A stretch of 64,000 nucleotides of DNA, from contig JAPWKH010000033.1 of the NCBI GenBank assembly GCA_028283605.1, positions 248,001 through 312,000 of the forward strand, in the 5' to 3' direction. The DNA is from Arachidicoccus sp. GTDB lineage: Bacteria > Bacteroidota > Bacteroidia > Chitinophagales > Chitinophagaceae. The notes under the pieces were generated by a model. That model ran no database searches, was not told the DNA's origin, and saw only the letters and a program-made list of their open reading frames with translations. Made by a program: the position numbers and the translations under genes. Position 1 is the stretch's first letter, and each line of letters opens with the position of its first letter. Below, piece by piece: positions 47,179-54,855 of the stretch.

Positions 47179-48150
47179 ATGAGCAATCCTTCCGTAAAAC
47201 TCTTTTCTGGCACCGGTTCTCAGGAATTAGCACAGAAAATCGCTAAACGTTTTGGTACAAATCTCGGCAAAATCAACATTCAAAAATTCAGTGACGGCGA
47301 ATTTCAGCCAATATTCCTCGAAAGCATTCGAGGCGATTATGTTTTTTTGATTCAAAGTACCAATGCCCCTACGGATAATTTAATGGAACTGCTTTTGATG
47401 ATGGATGCAGCCAAACGGGCAAGCGCATACAAAATTGTGCCCGTGATTCCTTATTTCGGATTTGCGCGCCAGGACAGAAAAGACAAGCCGCGCGTTGCCA
47501 TTGGTGCCAAACTGGTGGCGAAATTGTTGGAAACCGCCGGAGCGGACAGAGTAATTACAATGGATTTGCACGCCGCGCAAATACAAGGTTTTTTTGATAT
47601 TCCGGTAGATCATCTGGATAGCTCCGCAATTTTTATACCTTATATTGAAAAATTAGAACTAAAAAACCTTACCTTTGCCGCCCCAGATGTTGGAAGTACT
47701 AATCGTGTAAGGGAAATTGCAAATTATTTCAATGCGGAAATGGTAATATGCGACAAACATCGCAAACGTGCAAATGAAATAGCAAGCATGGTGGTAATAG
47801 GCGATGTGGAAGACAGGGATGTTGTATTGATAGATGATATTTGCGACACAGCCGGTACGCTTTCAAGAGCGGCGGGATTGCTGAAAGAAAAAGGAGCGAA
47901 GAGTGTGAGAGCTTTGTGCACGCATCCTATATTGAGCGGAAACGCTTACGAAAATATAGAAAACAGTGTGCTGGAAGAATTGATTGTGTGTGACACGATT
48001 CCTTTGCTGAGAAAAAGTTCTAAAATTAAAGTATTATCGGTAGCAGACTTATTTGCAATTGCAATAAAGAATGCTTACGAAAATAAAAGTATTACAAGTT
48101 TGTTCATTCATGCAAAACTGAAAGAACAACGCGCAAAAGAAAATATATAA
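47179..48150 (+). CDS. prs: Ribose-phosphate pyrophosphokinase
   Basis: Makes PRPP from ribose-5-phosphate and ATP, the donor for purine, pyrimidine, histidine and NAD synthesis. Motifs: FSDGEFQPIFLESIRG, FGFARQDRKDKPR (ATP loop), TMDLHAAQIQGFFDIPVDHL, and the PRPP loop VLIDDICDTAGTL. 323 residues is usual. It is followed after 63 bases by rplY; prs-rplY-like pairs are common. Confidence 0.96.
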   Translation: MSNPSVKLFSGTGSQELAQKIAKRFGTNLGKINIQKFSDGEFQPIFLESIRGDYVFLIQSTNAPTDNLMELLLMMDAAKRASAYKIVPVIPYFGFARQDRKDKPRVAIGAKLVAKLLETAGADRVITMDLHAAQIQGFFDIPVDHLDSSAIFIPYIEKLELKNLTFAAPDVGSTNRVREIANYFNAEMVICDKHRKRANEIASMVVIGDVEDRDVVLIDDICDTAGTLSRAAGLLKEKGAKSVRALCTHPILSGNAYENIENSVLEELIVCDTIPLLRKSSKIKVLSVADLFAIAIKNAYENKSITSLFIHAKLKEQRAKENI

Positions 48151-48177
48151 TTTTTTTTAGGAAATATCGATTAACGG

Positions 48178-48185
48178 TATTTTCG
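48178..48185 (+). promoter_or_regulatory. -7-like box TATTTTCG upstream of rplY
   Basis: TAnnTTCG variant, 28 bases before the ATG at 48214, suggesting rplY can be transcribed apart from prs. Confidence 0.4.
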
Positions 48186-48213
48186 ATTTAACAACAAAAC
48201 GAAAAATAAACAA

Positions 48214-48801
48214 ATGAAAACAGTTACAATCGAAGGACAGCTGAGGACCGAAAGCGGAAAAAAAGCCACCCGCCAACTTCGCTCTCAGGAAAACGTGCCC
48301 GGTGTAATTTACGGCGGCGAAAAAGAAATTAATTTTTATGCTTCTGCAAAAGCATTCCGTCCAATAGTTTACACAAGCGAGTTTCAAAAAGCAGATGTAA
48401 AAATTGATGGTAAAACGTACACAACAATCCTGAAAGACTTACAGTTTGACAGTGTTACAGATACGCTTACGCATGTAGATCTTTTGGAATTGGTCGATGA
48501 TAAAAAACTTACAGCAACTATTCCTGTAAAATTTACAGGCAATTCTGCAGGTGTAAAAGCCGGTGGTAAACTGGTAACCAAACTGAAATCTTTAAAAGTA
48601 AAATGCTTACCTAAAGATTTAAAAGAATTTATCGAAGTAGACATTACCAATCTTAATCTTAACGAAAATATTCGGGTAGAAGATGTAAAAGAGCCTACTT
48701 TGGAAATCTTAAATTCTAAGCGTATTCCTATTGCTTCCATTGTAATGACTCGTCAATTGAAACAAGAAGAAGCTGCAGCGGGAAAAGATGCAAAAAAATA
48801 A
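48214..48801 (+). CDS. rplY: 50S ribosomal protein L25/general stress protein Ctc
   Basis: Binds 5S rRNA. N-terminal L25 domain: IEGQLRTESGKKATRQLRSQENVPGVIYGG, with the 5S-contacting basic residues. The C-terminal TL5/Ctc domain (PVKFTGNSAGVKAGGKLVTKLKSLKVKCLP) makes the 195 residues. The tail is Ala/Lys-rich. Terminator follows at 48824. Confidence 0.95.
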   Translation: MKTVTIEGQLRTESGKKATRQLRSQENVPGVIYGGEKEINFYASAKAFRPIVYTSEFQKADVKIDGKTYTTILKDLQFDSVTDTLTHVDLLELVDDKKLTATIPVKFTGNSAGVKAGGKLVTKLKSLKVKCLPKDLKEFIEVDITNLNLNENIRVEDVKEPTLEILNSKRIPIASIVMTRQLKQEEAAAGKDAKK

Positions 48802-48823
48802 TTACTCCGGTAATTCCATACAT

Positions 48824-48857
48824 AAAAAAATCCAGAAATATTTTTCTGGATTTTTTT
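48824..48857 (+). terminator. Terminator after rplY
   Basis: TCCAGAAA/TTTCTGGA 8-bp stem with a four-base loop, flanked by an A7 run and a T7 run that extend the stem and supply the U-tract. Confidence 0.85.
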
Positions 48858-48940
48858 ATGTCATTTCCTATGGTTATTTCATTGAAAGAACGAAGCAGTC
48901 TTCTACATAATAATCGTTTTTACAGAATCTAATTGGTATA

Positions 48941-48974
48941 AAAAAGGATGCAATATTATTCTTGCATCCTTTTT
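48941..48974. terminator. Terminator for the PIG-L/NagB transcript
   Basis: AAAAAGGATGCAA and TTGCATCCTTTTT form a 13-bp perfect stem with an eight-base loop. On the minus strand it ends in TTTTT, 22 bases after the PIG-L stop. Confidence 0.8.
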
Positions 48975-48995
48975 AAAATTATTCAAATATGCATT

Positions 48996-50087
48996 TTAAT
49001 AGTGCCATCTTACAAATGCTTCCATGGCTGCATATTGTGTCAAACCGAGTTGTGCGTATAAATTAGCCGTGTTGGCGTTGCGTTCTTCAGCACGTTGCCA
49101 AAACTCTCTTGTATCACTTCCCTGAAAAGGAACGGAATCTTTTTGCGATTGATGAATAAATATACCGTATCGTTTTTTCTTTACCTGATCCGGGCTCATA
49201 GGAACGGCCATTTCTATTTCAGCAACATCCCATTCCTGCCATGCGCCTTTATACAGCCATACCCAGCAATCTTTTATCCATTCATCGCCGGCTTCTTTAA
49301 GCCGTTTCATACTTTCGAAAATAACTTCCAGACATACCTTGTGCGTTCCGTGCGGATCTGCGAGGTCTCCTGCACAATATACTTGCTGGGGTTTTATTTT
49401 TCGCAATAATTCCATTGTGATTTTTACATCTTCTTCTCCCCATGGCTTTTTCTCTATTGTGCCGGTTTCATAAAACGGGAGGTTAAGAAAATGTATTTGC
49501 TCATCTTTCAGTCCAACATATTTGGCTGTAGCCTTCGCTTCAGAACGGCGTATCAAACCTTTCACTTCCCTGATGATAGGCGTATCGATATCTTCCTTAT
49601 GCTTTTTGGAGAATATGAATTGTTGCGCATCATGCAAAATCTGTTTTGATTTTTCATTACTGATTCCTGCCAACTCTTCAAAACCTATGGCAAAGTCAAG
49701 AAAGCGTGTTACAAACTCATCCGTAACAGCTATATTGCCGCTGGTTTGGTAAGCTACATGTACATTATGATCCTGATCTTGCAGGCGCATAAAAGTGCCT
49801 CCCATAGAAATAATATCATCGTCCGGGTGAGGAGAAAATACTAAGCATGTTTTTGGAAATGGCACGCTTCTTTCCGGATGAAAAGGCCTTACTTCTCCGG
49901 GTTTTCCGCCTGGCCATCCGGTAATACTGTCTCTTAATAAATAAAATACCTGAAGATTTATTTCATAAGCATCGCCTTCTTCAGCCAATAAATCACCCAA
50001 TCCGTTTTCGTTGTAATCGTTATTAGTAAGGCTTAAAATAGGTTTCTGAAGTTTCAGTGCCATGGCAGTAACTGCTCTGCGTTTCAA
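48996..50087 (-). CDS. PIG-L/LmbE-family deacetylase-like protein, apparent C-terminal half of NagB fusion
   Basis: Zinc-dependent deacetylase-like fold: VFSPHPDDDIISMGG (HPDD zinc motif), and the third ligand in DPHGTHK. The region before it (KPILSLTNNDYNENGLGDLLAEEG) is what joins NagB to PIG-L in the long Bacteroidota protein. There is no ATG at the start: the first usable codon is TTG at 50087, but the frame is open and conserved-looking back to about 50140 (TRFKSPWLTDTIEWTEAL). That frame meets nagB at its 3' end, one base out of phase. So this is probably the second half of one protein of about 650 residues rather than a separate gene. Confidence 0.85.
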   Translation of the reverse strand: MKRRAVTAMALKLQKPILSLTNNDYNENGLGDLLAEEGDAYEINLQVFYLLRDSITGWPGGKPGEVRPFHPERSVPFPKTCLVFSPHPDDDIISMGGTFMRLQDQDHNVHVAYQTSGNIAVTDEFVTRFLDFAIGFEELAGISNEKSKQILHDAQQFIFSKKHKEDIDTPIIREVKGLIRRSEAKATAKYVGLKDEQIHFLNLPFYETGTIEKKPWGEEDVKITMELLRKIKPQQVYCAGDLADPHGTHKVCLEVIFESMKRLKEAGDEWIKDCWVWLYKGAWQEWDVAEIEMAVPMSPDQVKKKRYGIFIHQSQKDSVPFQGSDTREFWQRAEERNANTANLYAQLGLTQYAAMEAFVRWHY

Positions 50088-50127
50088 TGCTTCTGTCCAT
50101 TCAATAGTATCGGTAAGCCAAGGCGAT

Positions 50128-50904
50128 TTAAAACGCGTTAAGTTCGGAAGCTGCTATTTCATCCAATACAAAAGTGCAATCGTTGTGCTGCTGTAAATAG
50201 CTTGCAGGAATTTGGTCCGTAATATTTCCTTCTACTGCTTTTGCAACGATTTGCGCTTTGTTGCCCCACGCCAGTAAAACTATTTTTTTAGCTTTTAAAA
50301 TGGTGCTTAAACCCATGCTCACAGCGAGTTTTGGAACTTGATTCAAGTTAAGGAAATCTCTGCTGTTAGCAATGCGGGTACTGTTTTCCAAAACCAATAA
50401 ACGTGTTTTAGATAACAGGCTCGATCCCGGTTCATTAAAACCAATGTGCCCATTGCCACCGATGCCGAGTAGCTGTAAATCTATACCGCCGGCGGCTTCG
50501 ATTTCGTTTTCATATTCTTCACAACGTTTTCTGATATTTTCTTTTTTCCATTCTCCGTTTGGTATATGAATATTTTCGGGGTTAATATCTACATGATTAA
50601 ATAAATGCTTGTGCATAAAATACCAATAGCTATTAGGAGAATCTTTAACTATCGGATAATATTCGTCAAGATTAAATGTAATTACATTTTTAAAACTCAA
50701 GCCATCTTCTTTGTGCAGGCGAACAAGCTCGTCATACACTTTAATAGGAGTTGAGCCTGTAGCAAGACCTAAAACGCAATTCTCATTCCGGGACTGTTTT
50801 TCTTTAATTAATGCTGCGATCTCATGTGCAGTTGAAATGGAGCCTTCCGATGGCGATTTAAATATTTGCACCGGAATTTTCTCAAAAGAATCTGACAAAT
50901 TCAT
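50128..50904 (-). CDS. nagB: Glucosamine-6-phosphate deaminase domain
   Basis: Converts glucosamine-6-phosphate to fructose-6-phosphate and ammonia, feeding amino sugars to glycolysis. Motifs: LGLATGSTPIKVYDEL, VITFNLDEYYPI (catalytic Asp) and LGIGGNGHIGFNEPGS (catalytic His). I chose ATG 50904 (MNLSDSF) because the 23 residues before it are unlike the family. The frame ends ASELNAF-stop, just where the long Bacteroidota NagB continues into a linker and PIG-L domain. Removing one A at CTTAACG (50137-50142) joins the two frames as ELTRFKSPW. See the separate finding. Confidence 0.92.
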   Translation of the reverse strand: MNLSDSFEKIPVQIFKSPSEGSISTAHEIAALIKEKQSRNENCVLGLATGSTPIKVYDELVRLHKEDGLSFKNVITFNLDEYYPIVKDSPNSYWYFMHKHLFNHVDINPENIHIPNGEWKKENIRKRCEEYENEIEAAGGIDLQLLGIGGNGHIGFNEPGSSLLSKTRLLVLENSTRIANSRDFLNLNQVPKLAVSMGLSTILKAKKIVLLAWGNKAQIVAKAVEGNITDQIPASYLQQHNDCTFVLDEIAASELNAF

Positions 50905-51020
50905 AGGAGGTAAAAATTTAGTTATTGACTTTTGGAGCGTAAAGATATAATCTGAAATTGTAATTAGCATCATATTATTCCAAGTAAAAAAAATAGAATT
51001 GCAATAAATGCAGTTGATAA

Positions 51021-51593
51021 TTATTTGCGAATAGTTATTATTTCATTATTAACCCACCTTATAATACTTGATGGAGAGGCTAATGTGTCGTCTTCTTTTC
51101 TGTAGTACACCGTATAATCGGCTTTTTGGGCAATCGATTGCTTAATTTCTTTAAATATACGAGGCGTGGGTTCTCCGCTTATATTTGCTGAAGTACTAAG
51201 CAATGGTTTTTTAATTTGTTTGATTAATTCATTGCAAAATTCATCTTTGCAAATTCTTATGGCAACTGATCCGTCTGCTGCATATACCGATGAAGCAAAG
51301 CCAATGGCTGAGGGATAAATTACTGTGGTAGGTTTTGTGTTTAAGGATAAAAAATGAATGATTTTTTCATCTATTACAGAAACGTAATGCTGCAGCATAT
51401 CCAAGGAGTTTACCAAAACAATAAAACTCTTATTTGCCGGACGTTCCTTGATTTGAATTATTTTATTTACTGCATTCTCATTGGTAGGATCGCAGCCTAA
51501 ACCCCAAACAGTATCTGTCGGGTAAAGAATAGTACCGCCTTTTTCCAATGTTGTCAAACATTCCGAAATATCTTTTGCAAACTCTTTGTTCAT
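51021..51593 (-). CDS. L-threonylcarbamoyladenylate synthase (Sua5/YrdC/YciO family)
   Basis: Makes threonylcarbamoyl-AMP for the t6A base of ANN-decoding tRNAs. Motifs: GGTILYPTDTVWGLGCDP, IKERPANKSFIVLV and LSTSANISGEPTPRIFKEI. 191 residues, the short form without the Sua5 C-terminal domain. I chose MNKEF (51593) over an ATG three codons earlier. Divergent from dapD. Confidence 0.93.
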   Translation of the reverse strand: MNKEFAKDISECLTTLEKGGTILYPTDTVWGLGCDPTNENAVNKIIQIKERPANKSFIVLVNSLDMLQHYVSVIDEKIIHFLSLNTKPTTVIYPSAIGFASSVYAADGSVAIRICKDEFCNELIKQIKKPLLSTSANISGEPTPRIFKEIKQSIAQKADYTVYYRKEDDTLASPSSIIRWVNNEIITIRK

Positions 51594-51621
51594 AAGATGC
51601 AATTTAATTCAAGCTATGTAC

Positions 51622-51629
51622 TAATTTTG
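51622..51629 (+). promoter_or_regulatory. -7 box TAATTTTG upstream of dapD
   Basis: Exact TAnnTTTG match 28 bases before the ATG at 51658. Confidence 0.5.
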
Positions 51630-51657
51630 CAAAACATTTTTTTAAAATAATAATATA

Positions 51658-52464
51658 ATGCAGCAATTAATTCAAGAAGCTTGGTCTAATCGTGATTTAT
51701 TGAAAGAAGAAAAATATACGGATGCAGTAAAAAATGTAATAGAAAAAGTGGATAAAGGCGAACTGCGTACCGCAGAACCTGCCGGCGATGGCTGGAAAGT
51801 AAATGAATGGGTAAAACAAGCCATATTGCTGTATTTCGGAATTCAAAAAATGCAAACTTGGGAATTAGAACCTTTTGAATTTTATGATAAAATGTTGCTG
51901 AAAAAAAATTATGCAGCACTTGGTGTGCGTGCTGTACCGCATGCAGTTGCTCGTTACGGTTCATATCTTGCAAAAAATGTAGTATTAATGCCGAGCTATG
52001 TAAACATCGGCGCGTATGTAGATGAGGGTACGATGGTGGATACATGGGCAACTGTTGGCAGTTGTGCGCAAATAGGCAAAGGTGTTCATCTAAGCGGTGG
52101 TGTTGGTATCGGCGGCGTGTTGGAGCCGTTACAGGCATCGCCCGTAATTATCGAAGACGGTTGTTTTCTCGGAAGCAGAAGCATTGTGGTAGAAGGTGTG
52201 ATTGTTGAGAAAGAAGCTGTACTTGGCGCAAACGTAGTTCTTACAAAATCCACAAAAATAATTGACGTAAGCGGAAGCGAACCTGTTGAATATAAAGGAC
52301 GTGTACCAGCGAGAAGCGTAGTAATACCTGGTACTTATCCAAAAGCATTTCCTGCGGGCACTTATAATGTAAACTGTGCATTAATCATTGGACAACGCAA
52401 ACCAAGTACAGACTTGAAAACAAGTCTCAATGATGCTTTGCGCGATTTTAATGTAGCAGTGTAA
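51658..52464 (+). CDS. dapD: Tetrahydrodipicolinate N-succinyltransferase
   Basis: Succinylates tetrahydrodipicolinate in diaminopimelate/lysine synthesis. The N-terminal helical part and FEFYDKMLLKKNY are typical. The left-handed beta-helix follows: VLMPSYVNIGAYVDEGTMVDTWATVGSCAQIGKGVHLSGGVGIGGVLEP. 268 residues is usual. Its presence with dapF indicates the succinylase route here. Confidence 0.96.
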   Translation: MQQLIQEAWSNRDLLKEEKYTDAVKNVIEKVDKGELRTAEPAGDGWKVNEWVKQAILLYFGIQKMQTWELEPFEFYDKMLLKKNYAALGVRAVPHAVARYGSYLAKNVVLMPSYVNIGAYVDEGTMVDTWATVGSCAQIGKGVHLSGGVGIGGVLEPLQASPVIIEDGCFLGSRSIVVEGVIVEKEAVLGANVVLTKSTKIIDVSGSEPVEYKGRVPARSVVIPGTYPKAFPAGTYNVNCALIIGQRKPSTDLKTSLNDALRDFNVAV

Positions 52465-52482
52465 TTAAATAAAATTTAGTAA

Positions 52483-52528
52483 TTGACAATTGGCAATGGA
52501 AAGAACTTTCCATTCTCACCTGTCAATT
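52483..52528. repeat. Inverted repeat AATTGACA ... TGTCAATT between dapD and panD
   Basis: AATTGACA (52483-52490) and TGTCAATT (52521-52528) enclose TGGAAAGAACTTTCCA, itself a hairpin. The outer arms match the arms of the palindrome at 56501-56534. It may be a small repeat family or a hairpin ending dapD transcripts; no T-run follows. Confidence 0.5.
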
Positions 52529-52544
52529 TTCAATTAAAATAATC

Positions 52545-52892
52545 ATGCAAATAGAAGTTTTAAAGTCTAAAATACATCGTGCGGTAATTACAGAGGCCAA
52601 TCTTAATTATGTCGGAAGTCTCACGCTCGATGAAGATTTGATGGATGTCGCTAATTTAATTGAAGGAGAGAAGATTCAAGTGGTAAATGTTAATAACGGA
52701 GAACGTATTGAAACCTATATTATCAAAGGAAAGCGCGGCAGCGGCACCGTTTGCCTGAACGGGCCGGCAGCACGAAAAGGTGCAACCGGAGATGTGGTAA
52801 TTATCATTTCTTATGCAACAATGGATTTTGAAGAAGCTAAAACATTCAAACCGTGGGTAGTATTTCCAAAAGAAGGATTGAATAAACTTTAA
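52545..52892 (+). CDS. panD: Aspartate 1-decarboxylase precursor
   Basis: Makes beta-alanine for pantothenate and CoA. The self-cleavage site is [12 protein letters not shown], with Gly24-Ser25; the new N-terminal Ser becomes the pyruvoyl group. 115 residues. It ends overlapping by four bases the stop region of convergent aat. Probably cotranscribed with dapD, which would group two routes that use aspartate. Confidence 0.96.
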   Translation: MQIEVLKSKIHRAVITEANLNYVGSLTLDEDLMDVANLIEGEKIQVVNVNNGERIETYIIKGKRGSGTVCLNGPAARKGATGDVVIIISYATMDFEEAKTFKPWVVFPKEGLNKL

Positions 52893-53536
52893 ACATACTT
52901 CTCAAGATATTCTTTAAAGGACTTTCTATCTATCATTTCAGCGCCAAGGCTTTCCAGATGCTGCGTATATACCTGGCAATCGATCAGTTGAATACCGTTT
53001 TGTTTCAGCTCTTTTACAAGATGAATAAATGCAAATTTGCTTGCATTGCTTTCTTTGCTGAACATGCTTTCGCCAAAGAATATTTTGCCTAATAAAATAC
53101 CGTATAAACCGCCGACCAATTCGCCATGATTATTATAAGCTTCCGCAGAAATGGCATATCCATTTTTGTGTAAATCGATATAAGCTTTTTTAACTTCTTC
53201 CGTAATCCATGTACCATTTTGATTATTGCGCGTTATTTGCCGGCATGCAGTAATTACTGCTTCGAAATCCTTGTTTTTTTCAAAATGAAAAAAATCTTTC
53301 CTTATAATTGCCTGCATGCTCTTGCTTACTTTTAACCTGTCTGGAAATAATACAAACCTCGGATCTGGCGACCACCAAAGTGGTACTTTATCTTCAAACC
53401 AGGGGAAAATACCATTTCTGTATGCAAGCAATATCCTTTCTTCAGACAAATCGCCACCAATGGCTAAAAGCCCGTCTTTTAAAGACTCCTCAACTGGAGG
53501 AAACCAAATTTTGTCGGATAATATGTGAAGCTGCAA
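52889..53536 (-). CDS. aat: Leucyl/phenylalanyl-tRNA--protein transferase
   Basis: Adds Leu or Phe to proteins with N-terminal Lys or Arg, creating N-degrons. Motifs: [37 protein letters not shown] and [23 protein letters not shown]. 215 residues. Lies 12 bases after clpS on the same strand, so the degron maker and reader are cotranscribed. Confidence 0.96.
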   Translation of the reverse strand: MQLHILSDKIWFPPVEESLKDGLLAIGGDLSEERILLAYRNGIFPWFEDKVPLWWSPDPRFVLFPDRLKVSKSMQAIIRKDFFHFEKNKDFEAVITACRQITRNNQNGTWITEEVKKAYIDLHKNGYAISAEAYNNHGELVGGLYGILLGKIFFGESMFSKESNASKFAFIHLVKELKQNGIQLIDCQVYTQHLESLGAEMIDRKSFKEYLEKYV

Positions 53537-53548
53537 AGCGCAGGTATT

Positions 53549-53860
53549 TTAGTAAACGGTTGATTCGATCGTTGCATTAATCCCTCTGTCCAAAATGGCA
53601 TCGCACATGGGCTTGAGTGTATCATAGTCGCCATTTTTTACGGCATATTTTCCTTTTGTATGAATAAGATAAGCACATTGCTCGGCTTGCTCCTGTGTGT
53701 GTTTGCATACATCTATTAATGTTTCTATTACCCATTCAAAAGTATTTATTTCGTCATTCCAGATGATCAAATACATAGGATCGTCGGAAACGGCAATCAA
53801 ATCAACCTCCTCCGTTTGTTGCGGTTTAGCAGCTTTCTCAAAAAGTTCTTTGTTGCTCAT
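53549..53860 (-). CDS. clpS: ATP-dependent Clp protease adaptor
   Basis: Recognises N-degrons and hands them to ClpAP. The binding-pocket strand is MYLIIWNDEINTFEWVIETLI, a variant of the usual HNDDYTPMEFVV. The later CAYLIHTKGKYAVKNGDYD is typical of Bacteroidota ClpS. 103 residues with a short polar N-terminal tail. A -7 box lies four bases before the ATG. Confidence 0.93.
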   Translation of the reverse strand: MSNKELFEKAAKPQQTEEVDLIAVSDDPMYLIIWNDEINTFEWVIETLIDVCKHTQEQAEQCAYLIHTKGKYAVKNGDYDTLKPMCDAILDRGINATIESTVY

Positions 53861-53864
53861 AAGC

Positions 53865-53872
53865 CAAAGATA
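53865..53872 (-). promoter_or_regulatory. -7 box TATCTTTG, four bases before the clpS start
   Basis: Exact TAnnTTTG match on the minus strand. Only GCTT separates it from ATG, predicting a leaderless clpS-aat mRNA. Confidence 0.6.
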
Positions 53873-53944
53873 AAAATTTTGATTTTAATTTAAAACCTGT
53901 TGCCTCTTAATTCTTTTCAAATGAAGTTACTGCTTCAAATATCC

Positions 53945-53952
53945 TATATTTG
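53945..53952 (+). promoter_or_regulatory. -7 box TATATTTG upstream of the TPR membrane protein
   Basis: Exact TAnnTTTG match about 68 bases before the ATG at 54021, divergent from the clpS promoter. Confidence 0.45.
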
Positions 53953-54020
53953 CCGCTCGAAAAATAGAGCCACAGCAAAGGCTGTATTTTTAAGATAACT
54001 AAAAAATCAAGCAAAAAAAA

Positions 54021-54677
54021 ATGAAGTTTTATAATTTTATAATCAAATACCGGTTTTGGCTAAGTATCGCAATTATTGTATTAGGACTTATCTTAAACAT
54101 TACGCATGTTGCCGGTTTTTGGGCAATGTTTCCTTTGTATTTTATTGGTCTTATTGGACTGTTGTCGCAGTTCCTCATTGGCCCGTTACGTCTGATACAA
54201 AAGCCAATGGAAGAAGGTAATATTGAAGAGGTGCAAAAGATACTTTCTACAATATGGTTTCCCAATTTGCTGATAAAACCTGTACGTTCTACTTATTATA
54301 CATTGAAGGGTAATCTTGCCATGATGAATAAAGATTTTGATGCTGCTGAACAGCATTTGAAAAAATCTTCCTCTATCGGCTCTGCTGTTCCGGAAGCGGA
54401 GGGCGCCAATAAACTGCAATTGGGAATGATGGCAATGCAAAAAGGTGATCTACGTGCAGCAGAAGGCTACCTACGTACGGCATTAAAAATGGGAATTCCG
54501 GATAATGAAAGCAAAGCAGTAGCGCTATTGGGCATGTGCCAGATAATGATGAACAAACGAGAATTCCGTGCTTCTAAAGATTTCTTTCGCCGTGCTCAAG
54601 CATGCAAACCCACAACACCGGAAGTAGTAGGTCAAATAAAAGAAATTCAAAAATATATTTCAAGGATGCCGGGGTAA
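54021..54677 (+). CDS. Membrane protein with TPR-like repeats (218 aa)
   Basis: Two membrane segments at the N-terminus (FWLSIAIIVLGLILNI; FWAMFPLYFIGLIGLL) are followed by TPR-like helices (TYYTLKGNLAMMNKDFDAAEQHLKKSSSIG; LQLGMMAMQKGDLRAAEGYLRTALKMG; KAVALLGMCQIMMNKREFRASKDFFRRAQACKP). Such proteins scaffold complexes; the partner is unknown. Single gene. Confidence 0.85.
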   Translation: MKFYNFIIKYRFWLSIAIIVLGLILNITHVAGFWAMFPLYFIGLIGLLSQFLIGPLRLIQKPMEEGNIEEVQKILSTIWFPNLLIKPVRSTYYTLKGNLAMMNKDFDAAEQHLKKSSSIGSAVPEAEGANKLQLGMMAMQKGDLRAAEGYLRTALKMGIPDNESKAVALLGMCQIMMNKREFRASKDFFRRAQACKPTTPEVVGQIKEIQKYISRMPG

Positions 54678-54855
54678 TGATTACGCAAGCCCTGTTTCGT
54701 AATTATTAATATTTGCTCAGCCGAACTAACTACTACTAATCAATCTTTGTTTGAATTTTATAATGGATTGTTTGATTTATGTATTTTTATGAGGGCTTAT
54801 TTTTTTAATATTGTCCTTAAATTAAATATTGGAATTATTTTAAAAATACACAATT

